Below, in pieces: positions 42,870 through 55,542 of a DNA stretch of 64,000 nucleotides. The notes beneath the pieces were generated by a model that worked only from the letters and a program-made list of their open reading frames with translations, was not told the origin of the DNA and did not search any database. Position 1 is the first letter of the stretch. Each line of letters starts with the position of its first letter. This stretch comes from Treponema sp. UBA4873 (GTDB taxonomy: Bacteria > Spirochaetota > Spirochaetia > Treponematales > Treponemataceae): NCBI GenBank assembly GCA_002399405.1, contig DHDP01000014.1, forward strand, positions 107,122 to 171,121, read 5' to 3'. The translations under genes were made by a program, and so were the position numbers.

Positions 42870-43244
42870 TTATGCCTTAGGCCGTTTTGCGCCGTATTTT
42901 GAACGGCCGCGCTTGCGTCCGTCGACGCCGAGAGTATCTTTTGTTCCGCGGATAATATGGTAACGTACACCAGGAAGATCCTTTACACGTCCGCCACGGA
43001 CCAATACGACAGAGTGTTCCTGCAGGTTATGTCCGATACCGGGGATATATGCAGTAACTTCAATTCCATTGCTCAAACGAACACGTGCAATCTTGCGGAG
43101 AGCAGAGTTCGGTTTTTTAGGTGTCATAGTCATAACACGTGTGCAAACGCCACGTTTCTGCGGACATGAATTAAGCGCGGGAGCTTTCGTTCTGTTGGCA
43201 GCTGACTTGCGACCCTGATGAATCAGTTGATTAATTGTAGGCAT
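42870..43244 (-). CDS. rpsL: 30S ribosomal protein S12
   Basis: A 124-residue S12. The decoding-site segment TPKKPNSALRK is the wild-type, streptomycin-sensitive form, and GHNLQEHSVVLVRGGRVKDLPG is present. Normal position after rpoC. Confidence 0.97.
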   Translation of the reverse strand: MPTINQLIHQGRKSAANRTKAPALNSCPQKRGVCTRVMTMTPKKPNSALRKIARVRLSNGIEVTAYIPGIGHNLQEHSVVLVRGGRVKDLPGVRYHIIRGTKDTLGVDGRKRGRSKYGAKRPKA

Positions 43245-43321
43245 CGCCTATCTCCTATTATTTAGTTCCGGTCAGCACCCCGGAAAGAATAAACTATTTC
43301 CCAAGTCAAAACAGGAATTTT

Positions 43322-43351
43322 ATGATACTGAATTCCGGCAAGACTCGTCAA
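43322..43351 (-). promoter_or_regulatory. Possible internal promoter between rpoC and rpsL
   Basis: Minus strand: -35 TTGACG (43346-43351), 18-bp spacer, -10 TATCAT (43322-43327) inside the 129-base gap. A GGAATT/AATTCC dyad overlaps the spacer. Confidence 0.45.
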
Positions 43352-43373
43352 GAGCCCGGTCGGAATCCCGTTT

Positions 43374-47622
<4,249 letters not shown>

Positions 47623-47630
<8 letters not shown>

Positions 47631-50600
47631 TAGCATTCTCCTTGTCGAAACCGGAAGCCGCTTTGTCAATCAGCTCCTGGTCGCGCTCTGTCAGAGCGAT
47701 CTGTTTGCCCTTGGCATCGTAGATGGTAAAATCCAGTGCCAGACCGCGGAGTTCCTGAACCAGTACGTTGAATGATTCCGGAACGCCGGCCGGCGATGAA
47801 GGATCGCCCTTAACTATGGATTCGTAAATTTTTGAACGTCCGTTCATATCGTCGGACTTAATCGTCATCATTTCCTGCAGCGTATTCGCGGCGCCGTACG
47901 CTTCGAGCGCCCATACTTCCATTTCTCCGAGACGCTGACCGCCGAACTGGGCCTTACCGCCGAGCGGCTGCTGCGTAACGAGCGAGTACGGTCCCGTAGA
48001 ACGCGCGTGCATCTTGTCGTCGACAAGGTGATGCAGTTTCATAAAGTAAATCACGCCGACGAATATCGGATTGACGAACGGAACGCCCGTGCGTCCGTCG
48101 TGTACAATCTGCTTGCAGTCGGGGGAAAGTCCCGCTTCCTTGAGTTTTGCAGCAATCTGCTCCTGCGACGGAGTCTGGAATGCCGGACATTCAAAGAACT
48201 GATTCAGATATTTGCCCGCAATTCCGAGCTCTGATTCCATAATCTGACCGATGTTCATACGGGAAGGAACGCCGAGCGGGTTCAGACACACGTCGAGCGG
48301 CGTACCGTCTTCAAGGTACGGCATATCCTCTATCGGAAGGATGCGCGCGACGACACCTTTGTTTCCGTGTCGGCCGGCCATTTTATCGCCTTCGCAGAGC
48401 TTGCGCTTGTTGGCAATAAGAACCTTCACGACTTCGTCGACTCCGGGATTCAAATCGTCGCCTTCCATGCGGCGCAGACGCTGAACGTCGATAACGACAC
48501 CTTCAACACCGTGCGGAACACGCAGTGAAGAATCGCGGACTTCCTTCGCCTTTTCACCGAAAATCGAATTCAGCAGTTTGAACTCAGGCGTCGTTTCAGT
48601 TTCGCTCTTCGGCGTCACCTTTCCGACGAGAATGTCGCCCGACCGGACTTTCGCACCGATGCGGATAATACCTTCCGCGTCGAGGTTGTCGAGCGTCTTC
48701 TCGGCGGTATTCGGAACGTCGCGCGTAATTTTCTCCGGTCCGAGTTTCGTCTCGCGGATTTCAATCGTAAATTCCTTAATATGAATTGACGTGTACATAT
48801 CCTCGCGCACGACGCGCTGGGAGATAAGGACAGCGTCCTCGTAATTGTAGCCGTTCCACGGGACGAATCCGACGAGAATGTTCCGGCCGAGCGCAAGCTC
48901 TCCGTTGAACGTCGCCGGACCGTCGGCAAGCACGTCGCCTTTCTTCACCTTCTGTCCGACTTCGACAGTCGGGCGCTGATGATAACAGGTGTCCTGATTC
49001 GTGCGCTGATACTTAAGCAGCGTATATTCGTCGAGCGGGTCGGTCTTCTTCGCGCCGTCGAGTTTAATCTTAACGCTGTCGCTCGCCACCCACACGACTT
49101 CACCGTCGTGTTTCGCTTTGATAAGAACGCCAGAATCGTACGCCGTCTTCTGTTCCATGCCGGTGCCGACAATCGGGGGCTCAGGGAAAAGAAGCGGAAC
49201 TGCCTGACGCTGCATGTTGCAGCCCATCAAAGCACGGTTTGCGTCGTCGTGTTCAAGGAACGGAACGAGAGATGCGGAAACTGAGATGACCTGGCGCGGC
49301 GAAACATCGATGTACTGGACGTCTTTCGGATCGCGCTGCGTATAGTTGCCGCGGTTGCGGCACGAAATCATATCAGTCGGGAACGAACCGTCGGTTTTCA
49401 TGCCTTCAACTACCTGACCGATGTAATACTTGTCCTCGTCCATAGCCGAAAGATATTCAACTTCGTTCGTAGCCTTGCCGTTCAACACTTTGCGGTACGG
49501 CGCTTCGAGGAAACCGTAGTCGTTGATGCGCGTAAAAATAGCAAGCGAAACAATAAGACCGATGTTCGGACCTTCAGGCGTTTCAATCGGGCACATGCGC
49601 CCGTAGTGTGAATAATGAACGTCGCGGACTTCGAATCCCGCACGGTCGCGTGAAAGACCGCCCGGTCCGAGAGCGTTAAGACGCCGCTTGTGCGTAAGCT
49701 CGGCAAGCGGATTGACCTGATCCATAAACTGAGACAGCTGGGACGAACCGAAGAATTCCTTGATCGACGCAACAATCGGTTTTATGGAAATGAGGTCCTG
49801 CGGCTTCATTGTCTCGGTTTCTTTGAGACTCATCCGCTCTTTTGCAATCCGTTCCATACGGCTGAACGCAGTTTTGAGCTGGTTCGTCATAAGTTCGCCG
49901 ACGGAGCGGATGCGGCGGTTGCCCAGGTGGTCTATATCATCAACCTGCTCGTCGCCGATATACACTTTGATAAGATATTTCATCGTCTGGATGATATCCT
50001 CTCTGATAAGTGTAAAATCCTTTACGTCGTCCTTGTAGTCGAATTTTTTGTTGAGCTTGTAGCGGCCGACGCGGCCGAGATCATAGCGGCGTTCCGAGAA
50101 GAACATCGAGGTAAGATCCTTTTCCGCAGCTTCGACGGTAATCGGTTCGCCCGGCATGAGAATCTGATAGACGGCCGCAAGGGCGTCTTCCTTAGTCGGC
50201 TCCATGTCGACGGAACCTTCCTTTACGTAGCGGACTTCCTCGCGCTCAAAGCAGTTTATAATCATCTGCGAGTCGAGAGAATCGTTATTTTCGTCCTTGT
50301 CGCCCGGATTTTTGCGCGTGTCGAATTTTATGGCACAGACTTCCTTTACACCGTTTGCAACAAGGTCGTCGATATCGTGCGGATGAAGACGGACGCCTGC
50401 ATTGAAGAGGCGTTTTTCTTCGCCGGATTCGGGATCTTTAAGTATGACCGCGCTTGCAAGCACTTTATCGACAAGCTGTTCGCGTGAGGAACTGTCGTTC
50501 CTGACCGGCATCTCTTCCGTCGTATAGAAACAGCGGATGATCTGCTCGCGCGTCGTGTATCCGAGCGCACGGAGGAATATAGTACCGAGAATTTTCTTCT

Positions 50601-51180
50601 TGCGGTCGATTTTTGCGTAAATCAGTTCTTTCTTCTGGTCGATTTCAAACTCAAGCCATGAGCCGCGGTACGGAATAATGCGGCTTGAATAAATACCCTT
50701 ATCGTGGCAGAAAATAACGCCCGGGGAACGGTGAATCTGCGAAACAACGACGCGTTCCGCTCCGTTGATAACGAACGTTCCGCGGTCCGTCATGAGCGGA
50801 ATATCGCCCATGTATATATCTTTCTGAAGAATAGTTCCTGTCTGAAGAAAAACAAGCTTGATGATTGCCTTTAGCGGCACGGCGTACGTAAGTCCCTTCT
50901 GTTTGCACTCAAGCTCCGAAAACTTGATGTTTTCCGCGTCGAGCTGATATGAGTCAAACTCAAGAGACATGTCGCCGTTCGGACTGTCAATCGGGAAAGT
51001 CGAAGTAAACACTTCCTGCAGTCCCTGATTGGCAGGTGCTTCATGGTTCTGCAGTTTTTCCGACTGGAGAAAACTTTCATACGACGATGTCTGGATTGAA
51101 ATAAGATCGGGGATATCCATAACTGTCTGGATATCCTTCCCGATGTACTGACGGTTGATCGTTCGGGTTTTTGCGAACAT
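47623..51180 (-). CDS. rpoB: DNA-directed RNA polymerase subunit beta
   Basis: A 1185-residue beta subunit. In the rifampicin-binding cluster the sequence is QFMDQVNPLAELTHKRRLNALGPGG: the residue equal to E. coli Ser531 is Asn, the exchange known to underlie intrinsic rifampicin resistance in treponemes and borreliae. Other motifs include HYGRMCPIETPEGPNIGLI and the C-terminal GGKAQFGGQRLGEMEVWALEAYGA. It overlaps rpoC by eight bases and is preceded by a structured 224-base gap. Confidence 0.97.
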
Positions 51181-51404
51181 CAGATCCCCCTGAATACTGG
51201 ATTCGGCACTGTCTCTGCTACAAGCAGGAAACTCCGCTCAGCACAGAGACGGCCGATAAAACCGGCCAACCGGAAACCGACTGACCTTTCCGGGTTTCTT
51301 TTTGAAAACAGCTGAAGAAGCCGACCGAAACCCGCACATTTTAAAAAACAGAAGACACAATCACCCCGCCGTTTCCGACGGGGTCAAAAAACTTTTACGA
51401 TAAA
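51181..51404 (-). promoter_or_regulatory. Structured rplL-rpoB intergenic region
   Basis: Several perfect inverted repeats lie in these 224 bases: an 8-bp G/U-containing stem ACCCCGCC/GACGGGGT (51363-51384), CCGGAAA/TTTCCGG (about 51272-51295), GGCCG/CGGCC (about 51251-51267) and GTCTCTG/CAGAGAC further upstream. In E. coli the same gap carries an attenuator and an RNase III site that lower rpoBC output; a similar role is inferred. Confidence 0.55.
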
Positions 51405-51788
51405 TTATTTCTTGCTCGCAGTACCACCGGCTTCGGTGATCTGAGCAACAATCTTATCCGCATCAGCCTTGCTTACACCCTCTTTAACAACCTTCGGTGC
51501 GCCTTCAACAAGAGTTTTTGCTTCGCCGAGTCCGAGACCGGTAATCTCACGAATAGCTTTAATAACCGGAATCTTTTTGGCAGGATCAACCTTTTCAAGG
51601 GTGATTGTAAACTCTGTCTGCTCCTCACCGGCAGCTGCTGCACCGGCTGCACCGGCGGCTGCTACTGCAACAGGAGCTGCGGCCGTAACGCCGAATTTCT
51701 CTTCCATTGCTTTTACCAGGTCAGCTGCCTGCTGAACTGTCATGTTAGCGATCGCATCAAGGATCTCATCATTTGTAAGTGCTGCCAT
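51405..51788 (-). CDS. rplL: 50S ribosomal protein L7/L12
   Basis: A 127-residue stalk protein: an N-terminal dimerisation domain (ALTNDEILDAIANMTVQQAADLVKAMEEKFG), an Ala-rich hinge and the C-terminal factor-binding domain (KIPVIKAIREITGLGLGEAKTLVEGAP). ATG 51788 has GGAG eight bases upstream, so the longer in-frame start at 51869 is rejected. It lies 161 bases after rplJ, a gap that contains a hairpin (TTCTGCG/CGCAGAA). Confidence 0.95.
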   Translation of the reverse strand: MAALTNDEILDAIANMTVQQAADLVKAMEEKFGVTAAAPVAVAAAGAAGAAAAGEEQTEFTITLEKVDPAKKIPVIKAIREITGLGLGEAKTLVEGAPKVVKEGVSKADADKIVAQITEAGGTASKK

Positions 51789-51949
51789 ATTGTCTTCTCC
51801 ATAAAGAAAGATGTTCATCCTGTTCTGCGGATTATCCGCATCGCAGAATGTTCCCGGCTGCGGCTCCATACGGAAACTGCCGGAAATTTATGCGGACAGT
51901 CGACAGCTGTGAAGCCTGACCGCATTTGCAAAGAAACTTCTGCAGACCG

Positions 51950-52510
51950 TTATGCCTGCGGAGCAGCCGGAGCTGCTTCCGCTTTCGGCGCATCGCCGGC
52001 AGGAGCTTCGCTTGATTTTTTCTCGACATATGCCTGCAACGTCGCGGCAAGCTTGCGTGCAGGTCCGTTGATTGCAGACATAAGAAGTCCGATAAGTTCC
52101 TTTCTGCCGGGAAGCTTTGAAAACTCCTGCATTTTGGAAAGATCGTAGATTTCTTTGTTGATGAAACCGCCCTTAACGTTAAGAGACGGCGCATCTTTCG
52201 CAAACTCAAACAGAACTTTTGCAACAGAGTTCGAGTCTTCTTTTGCCATAGCGACGACAGTGGGTCCCTTGAGGTAATCAGCGACATTGTCGATTTTCAT
52301 ATCCTCAAAAGCAATGCGCGCGAAGTTGTTTTTTACAACCTTCAGACTCGCATTCTGTTCACGAAGCTTTTTGCGGAGATTCGTAATCTGCTCGACTGTC
52401 ATACCACGGTAATCTGCAAAAATAAAGTCGTTGTATTCGGCAAATGTCTTTTTCGCTTCTTCGATAGCAGCCGTTTTGGCAGGCTGCATTTTCTTTGCTT
52501 TGACGGCCAT
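51950..52510 (-). CDS. rplJ: 50S ribosomal protein L10
   Basis: A 186-residue L10 with ADYRGMTVEQITNLRKKLREQNASLKVVKN. The C-terminal helix binds L12 dimers. An Ala/Pro/Glu tail (about 166-186) is added at the end. Normal position after rplA. Confidence 0.95.
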   Translation of the reverse strand: MAVKAKKMQPAKTAAIEEAKKTFAEYNDFIFADYRGMTVEQITNLRKKLREQNASLKVVKNNFARIAFEDMKIDNVADYLKGPTVVAMAKEDSNSVAKVLFEFAKDAPSLNVKGGFINKEIYDLSKMQEFSKLPGRKELIGLLMSAINGPARKLAATLQAYVEKKSSEAPAGDAPKAEAAPAAPQA

Positions 52511-52512
52511 GA

Positions 52513-53193
52513 TTATTCTCCTTCCTTGAAGTCAACCCAGACTCCGGGGCCCATAGAAGAGCAGACGGAAACTGTCGTCATAAAACCGGCTTTTGCGTCA
52601 ACAGGTTTCTTTCGTTCAATTTCAGTCAGAAGAGTACTGACGTTTTCCGCTACTTTCGCAGGATCCATGGAAACTTTACCGACAGCAATGTGAATAACAC
52701 CGCCTTTGTCGGCACGGAATTCCGTACGACCCTTCTTAAGTTCAGCGATAGCTTTCACAATATCGTTCGTAACAGTACCTGTTTTCGGATTCGGCATAAG
52801 ACCTTTGCGTCCGAGCACCATACCGAGACGGCCGACGTCTTTCATCATATCGGGAGTAGCGACGGCGATGTCGAAATCGAGCCAGCCGTCCTTGACCTTA
52901 TTGATATACTCGTCGGCACCTGCATATGCAGCACCCGCAGCAATCGCCTCTTTTGCCCGGTCTTCCTTGCAGAAAACGAGAACTTTTTTCTCGGCCGTGA
53001 ACTGATTCGGAAATACGAGCGTGTCGCGGACAGTGGCATTTTTCCCGAGACGAAGAGCAACATGAGCTTCCACTGTTTCGTCGAACTTCGCAAATTTCAT
53101 ATCCTGAACCATTTTGCACGCATCGGCTACGTTGTATTTCTTTGTAAGGTCGTATTTTGCAGCGGATGCGCGATAATTTTTTCCGTGTTTCAT
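52513..53193 (-). CDS. rplA: 50S ribosomal protein L1
   Basis: A 226-residue L1 with KFDETVEAHVALRLGKNATVRDTLVFPN and the signature GRLGMVLGRKGLMPNPKTGTV. It forms the mobile L1 stalk and represses its own operon in other bacteria. It follows rplK by one base. Confidence 0.97.
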   Translation of the reverse strand: MKHGKNYRASAAKYDLTKKYNVADACKMVQDMKFAKFDETVEAHVALRLGKNATVRDTLVFPNQFTAEKKVLVFCKEDRAKEAIAAGAAYAGADEYINKVKDGWLDFDIAVATPDMMKDVGRLGMVLGRKGLMPNPKTGTVTNDIVKAIAELKKGRTEFRADKGGVIHIAVGKVSMDPAKVAENVSTLLTEIERKKPVDAKAGFMTTVSVCSSMGPGVWVDFKEGE

Positions 53194-53194
53194 A

Positions 53195-53626
53195 TTACTG
53201 CTCCACCTCTACGCCCATACTGCGTGCAGTACCGGCAACGATTTTCTTAGCTGCTTCAAGATCGTTTGCATTAAGATCCGGCAGTTTTTCTTTGGCAATT
53301 TCCTCAAGATCTTTCTTCGGAAGCTTACCGACCTTGTCGCGGAGCGGATTGCTTGAACCTTTTTCCAGCTTAAGCGCTTTCTTGATAAGAATAGCAGCCG
53401 GCGGGGTCTTGAGAATAAATGTGTAGGATTTGTCCTGATAGACAGTGATGATTACCGGGATAATAAGTCCCTTTTCCATCTTTCTCGTTCTGTCGTTGAA
53501 TTCCTGGACAAATTTCGGAGCACTCACGCCGTGCGGTCCGAGTGCCGGTCCGATCGGCGGAGCGGGTGTCGCAGCTCCTGCAGGGCACTGCAGTTTAATG
53601 ACAGCCGTAACTTTTTTTCCAGCCAT
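53195..53626 (-). CDS. rplK: 50S ribosomal protein L11
   Basis: A 143-residue L11 with IKLQCPAGAATPAPPIGPALGPHGV and the C-terminal signature ANDLEAAKKIVAGTARSMGVEV. It binds the GTPase-associated centre of 23S rRNA, and in other bacteria is the target of thiostrepton and the stringent response. AAGGAA precedes the ATG. Confidence 0.97.
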   Translation of the reverse strand: MAGKKVTAVIKLQCPAGAATPAPPIGPALGPHGVSAPKFVQEFNDRTRKMEKGLIIPVIITVYQDKSYTFILKTPPAAILIKKALKLEKGSSNPLRDKVGKLPKKDLEEIAKEKLPDLNANDLEAAKKIVAGTARSMGVEVEQ

Positions 53627-53727
53627 ATAGAACTTCCTTATATTGGTGTGGCCGGCTGCCGCAGAATTGCAGCTGTGCCGGCGCTAGCGGGGCGCTTATG
53701 TCCGACGGACCTGCGCCTCTCCCAAAA

Positions 53728-53766
53728 CAGGTATAAAATATCCTGCATCCGAGGATGCAGAACCTG
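53728..53766 (-). promoter_or_regulatory. Asymmetric hairpin in the nusG-rplK gap (possible L1 binding site)
   Basis: An 8-bp perfect stem CTGCATCC/GGATGCAG (53743-53760) sits inside a second helix CAGGT/ACCTG (53728-53732 with 53762-53766), with a ten-base loop on one side only. Two short helices split by an asymmetric loop upstream of rplK-rplA is how L1 operator sites look in other bacteria. Confidence 0.45.
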
Positions 53767-53798
53767 ATTCCGATATCAATACTTTTCTTGAAAAGGGA

Positions 53799-54356
53799 TT
53801 ATATCTTTTCAACCTGAACAAGACTCACTTCAACCGGCGTTGCGCGGCCGAAAATCTGAACATTTACGCGCAGTTTGTCTTTTTCAGCGTTCACTTCTTC
53901 GACATTACCGCTGAACGTCGCGAACGGTCCGTCCGTAATCTTTACCTGATCGCCGACATTAAAGGACTGCTTGATACGGACAACTTTTTCTCCCTTTATT
54001 GCACCCGATTTCTGCAGCAGATTCTTTGCCTCATCTGCTGTTATAGGGCGCGGGCGATCACTCGGATTAGTTCCGACAAATCCCGTAACTCCCTGTATCC
54101 GGCGAATTGTCGTACAGGTTTTCTTCCAGTCAAGCTCAGGCAGGTCCATTTCAAGCATGATGTATCCCGGCAGAAATTTGTTCTTCCGGGAATGCTGTTT
54201 TCCGTCTTTTACTTCGATAAGTTCTTCGACAGGGACACGAACATCCGTAACTACCGCAGGATCAATATCCTTTGATTCAAGAAGTGTTCTGATTGTACGT
54301 TCAATCTTCCCTTCATATCCGGTGTACGTATGAAGAATGTACCAGCTCTTTGCCAT
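53799..54356 (-). CDS. nusG: Transcription termination/antitermination factor NusG
   Basis: A 185-residue NusG. The NGN domain (WYILHTYTGYEGKIERTI; FLPGYIMLEM; VTGFVGTNPSDRPRPI) is followed by the KOW motif (NVGDQVKITDGPFATFSGNVEE). It binds RNA polymerase and couples it to the ribosome or Rho. It follows secE by 11 bases. Confidence 0.97.
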   Translation of the reverse strand: MAKSWYILHTYTGYEGKIERTIRTLLESKDIDPAVVTDVRVPVEELIEVKDGKQHSRKNKFLPGYIMLEMDLPELDWKKTCTTIRRIQGVTGFVGTNPSDRPRPITADEAKNLLQKSGAIKGEKVVRIKQSFNVGDQVKITDGPFATFSGNVEEVNAEKDKLRVNVQIFGRATPVEVSLVQVEKI

Positions 54357-54367
54357 GCAAACGCTTC

Positions 54368-54550
54368 CTATTTCATCAGTGTGCGGAATACTTCTGTAAA
54401 TCCCCAGTCAAAAAGACCGAGTACAATAGCTATCACAACAGTAGAAATAATGACAACTTTCACAGAAGATACGACATCATCGCGGGAAGGCCAAACAACT
54501 TTCTTAAGTTCAGCCCTGCTTTCACGGAAAAACTGTCCAACTTTTGACAT
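54368..54550 (-). CDS. secE: Preprotein translocase subunit SecE
   Basis: A 60-residue single-span SecE: an amphipathic N-terminal helix (ESRAELKKVVWPSRDD, the conserved core) and one membrane segment (about 30-50). It clamps SecY together. Normal position between tRNA(Trp) and nusG. Confidence 0.95.
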   Translation of the reverse strand: MSKVGQFFRESRAELKKVVWPSRDDVVSSVKVVIISTVVIAIVLGLFDWGFTEVFRTLMK

Positions 54551-54571
54551 AATACCCCCGGATAAAAATTA

Positions 54572-54644
54572 CAGGCCAGGCAGGATTTGAACCCACGACA
54601 GGCGGTTTTGGAGACCGCAACTCTACCAGCTGAGCTACTGGCCT
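54572..54644 (-). tRNA. tRNA-Trp (CCA anticodon)
   Basis: Cloverleaf on the minus strand: acceptor AGGCCAG/CTGGCCT with discriminator G, D-arm GCTCAGCTGGTAGAG, anticodon stem GCGGT/ACCGC with loop CTCCAAA (anticodon CCA), and T-loop TTCAAAT. The 3' CCA is not encoded. It lies between rpmG and secE, a placement seen in many bacteria. Confidence 0.96.
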
Positions 54645-54684
54645 AAATATATCAACTGCCCGCACAGCGGACAGATATATGCAT

Positions 54685-54861
54685 TTATTTTACTTTTACT
54701 TCTTTATGAACCGTATGCTTGCGGTCGAACGGGCAGTATTTGCTCAACTCAAGCTTTCCCTGAGTATTTTTACGGTTCTTCGTCGTTGTATAATTCTTGC
54801 GTTTGCATTCAGCGCACTGAAGTGCAATAATCTCTACAGCACCTTTTTTCTTGCTACTCAT
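54685..54861 (-). CDS. rpmG: 50S ribosomal protein L33
   Basis: A 58-residue L33 found by translating the gap between the two tRNAs: MSSKKKGAVEII, then CAEC, NYTTTKNRKNTQGKLELSKY, CPFD and RKHTVHKEVKVK. The zinc site is partly changed: the first pair of Cys is intact (CAEC) but the second pair has only one Cys (CPFD instead of CPxC). A weak SD precedes the ATG. Confidence 0.93.
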   Translation of the reverse strand: MSSKKKGAVEIIALQCAECKRKNYTTTKNRKNTQGKLELSKYCPFDRKHTVHKEVKVK

Positions 54862-54894
54862 AGTCTATATCTCCTAAAAACAGATAGCTTTCAA

Positions 54895-54967
54895 AGCCCC
54901 CGTGCAGAATCGAACTGCAGACCTCAACCTTACCATGGTTGCGCTCTACCGACTGAGCTACAAGGGC
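54895..54967 (-). tRNA. tRNA-Thr (GGT anticodon)
   Basis: Minus-strand cloverleaf: acceptor GCCCTTG with CGGGGGC (two G-U pairs), D-arm GCTCAGTCGGTAGAGC, anticodon stem CAACC/GGTTG with loop ATGGTAA (anticodon GGT), T-loop TTCGATT. The CCA end is not encoded. It is the first gene of the secE-nusG-rplK-rpoBC operon. Confidence 0.94.
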
Positions 54968-55026
54968 AGGCAGCTACACGGAGCATCTAACGAATTCCCC
55001 CGCAGATGAAAACAGCGTGTTTTAGA

Positions 55027-55055
55027 AATATATATGAGAGAAAGAATTATGTCAA
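55027..55055 (-). promoter_or_regulatory. Promoter of the tRNA-Thr/rpmG/secE/rpoBC operon
   Basis: Minus strand: consensus -35 TTGACA (55050-55055), 17-bp spacer, -10 TATATT (55027-55032); start predicted near 55020, about 50 bases before the tRNA. It is very like the tuf promoter (both begin TTGACATAA). Confidence 0.8.
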
Positions 55056-55060
55056 GAGTA

Positions 55061-55097
55061 AAAAAGACTTGCCCAACAGGATGGGCAAGTCTTTTTT
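55061..55097. terminator. Bidirectional terminator upstream of the tRNA-Thr promoter
   Basis: A 14-bp stem AAAAAGACTTGCCC (55061-55074) / GGGCAAGTCTTTTT (55083-55096) with A and T runs on both sides. It would isolate the operon promoter from transcription arriving from either direction and is copy one of the repeat below. Confidence 0.8.
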
Positions 55098-55272
55098 ACG
55101 TCTCATTAAACCGGAAATGCCTCAGCATTTCCTTCCTCCGACTTCCGAATCCTCTGCTTGCCCAACAGGACGGGCAAGTCTTTTTTACGTCTCATCTCAT
55201 ATAGATCGGAAATGCGTCAGCATTTCCTTCCTTCGACTTACAAAACCTATACTTGCCCAACAGGACGGGCAA
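55068..55272. repeat. Tandem repeat of terminator plus second hairpin, 2.2 copies
   Basis: Units begin with CTTGCCCAACAGGA at 55068, 55157 and 55252 (unit lengths 89 and 95, third truncated). Each full unit has a terminator hairpin ending in CTTTTTTACGTCTCAT and, about 20 bases on, a perfect hairpin GGAAATGC-nTCA-GCATTTCC (55113-55132, 55208-55227). The region has no gene. Confidence 0.85.
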
Positions 55273-55310
55273 ATTGCTTAGGTCTGCCCGTGTTTGCGGC
55301 ATACACATGT

Positions 55311-55448
55311 ACATGTTTGTGGTACAAACCAGTACATGTTTGAGGCTCAAACAAGTGCATGTTCGAGGTACAAACCAGTACATGTTTATGGCTTAAACAA
55401 GCACATGTTTGTAGTACAAACAAGTACATATTCGTAACTCCATACAGC
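55311..55448. repeat. 23-bp tandem repeat array (iteron-like), six units
   Basis: Units start at 55311, 55334, 55357, 55380, 55403 and 55426 (last degenerate); a further weak unit may precede at 55288. The common core is CATGTTTG-nnn-nn-CAAAC: the arms GTTTG and CAAAC form a dyad in each unit (perfect TGTTTGT-AGT-ACAAACA in unit five). Odd and even units resemble each other most, giving a 46-bp higher-order period. 23 is not a multiple of three, so the array is not protein coding. It ends 95 bases before the cysE ATG. Confidence 0.85.
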
Positions 55449-55542
55449 CTGGTATGCACATTCGGCAGAAAACAACACTTCAGCTTCCTAAACAAAGTGA
55501 AATATGTTATTGTCTGATAATATTAAATACTGGAGGCTTCTC

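Noticed and set aside
55311..55448. CRISPR array
   Set aside because: Units are contiguous 23-bp repeats with no unique spacers and no cas genes are near.
55192..55495. Cys/His/Val-rich leftward ORFs over the 23-bp repeats
   Set aside because: They are frame-shifted readings of a 23-bp tandem array; the period is not a multiple of three and no SD is present.
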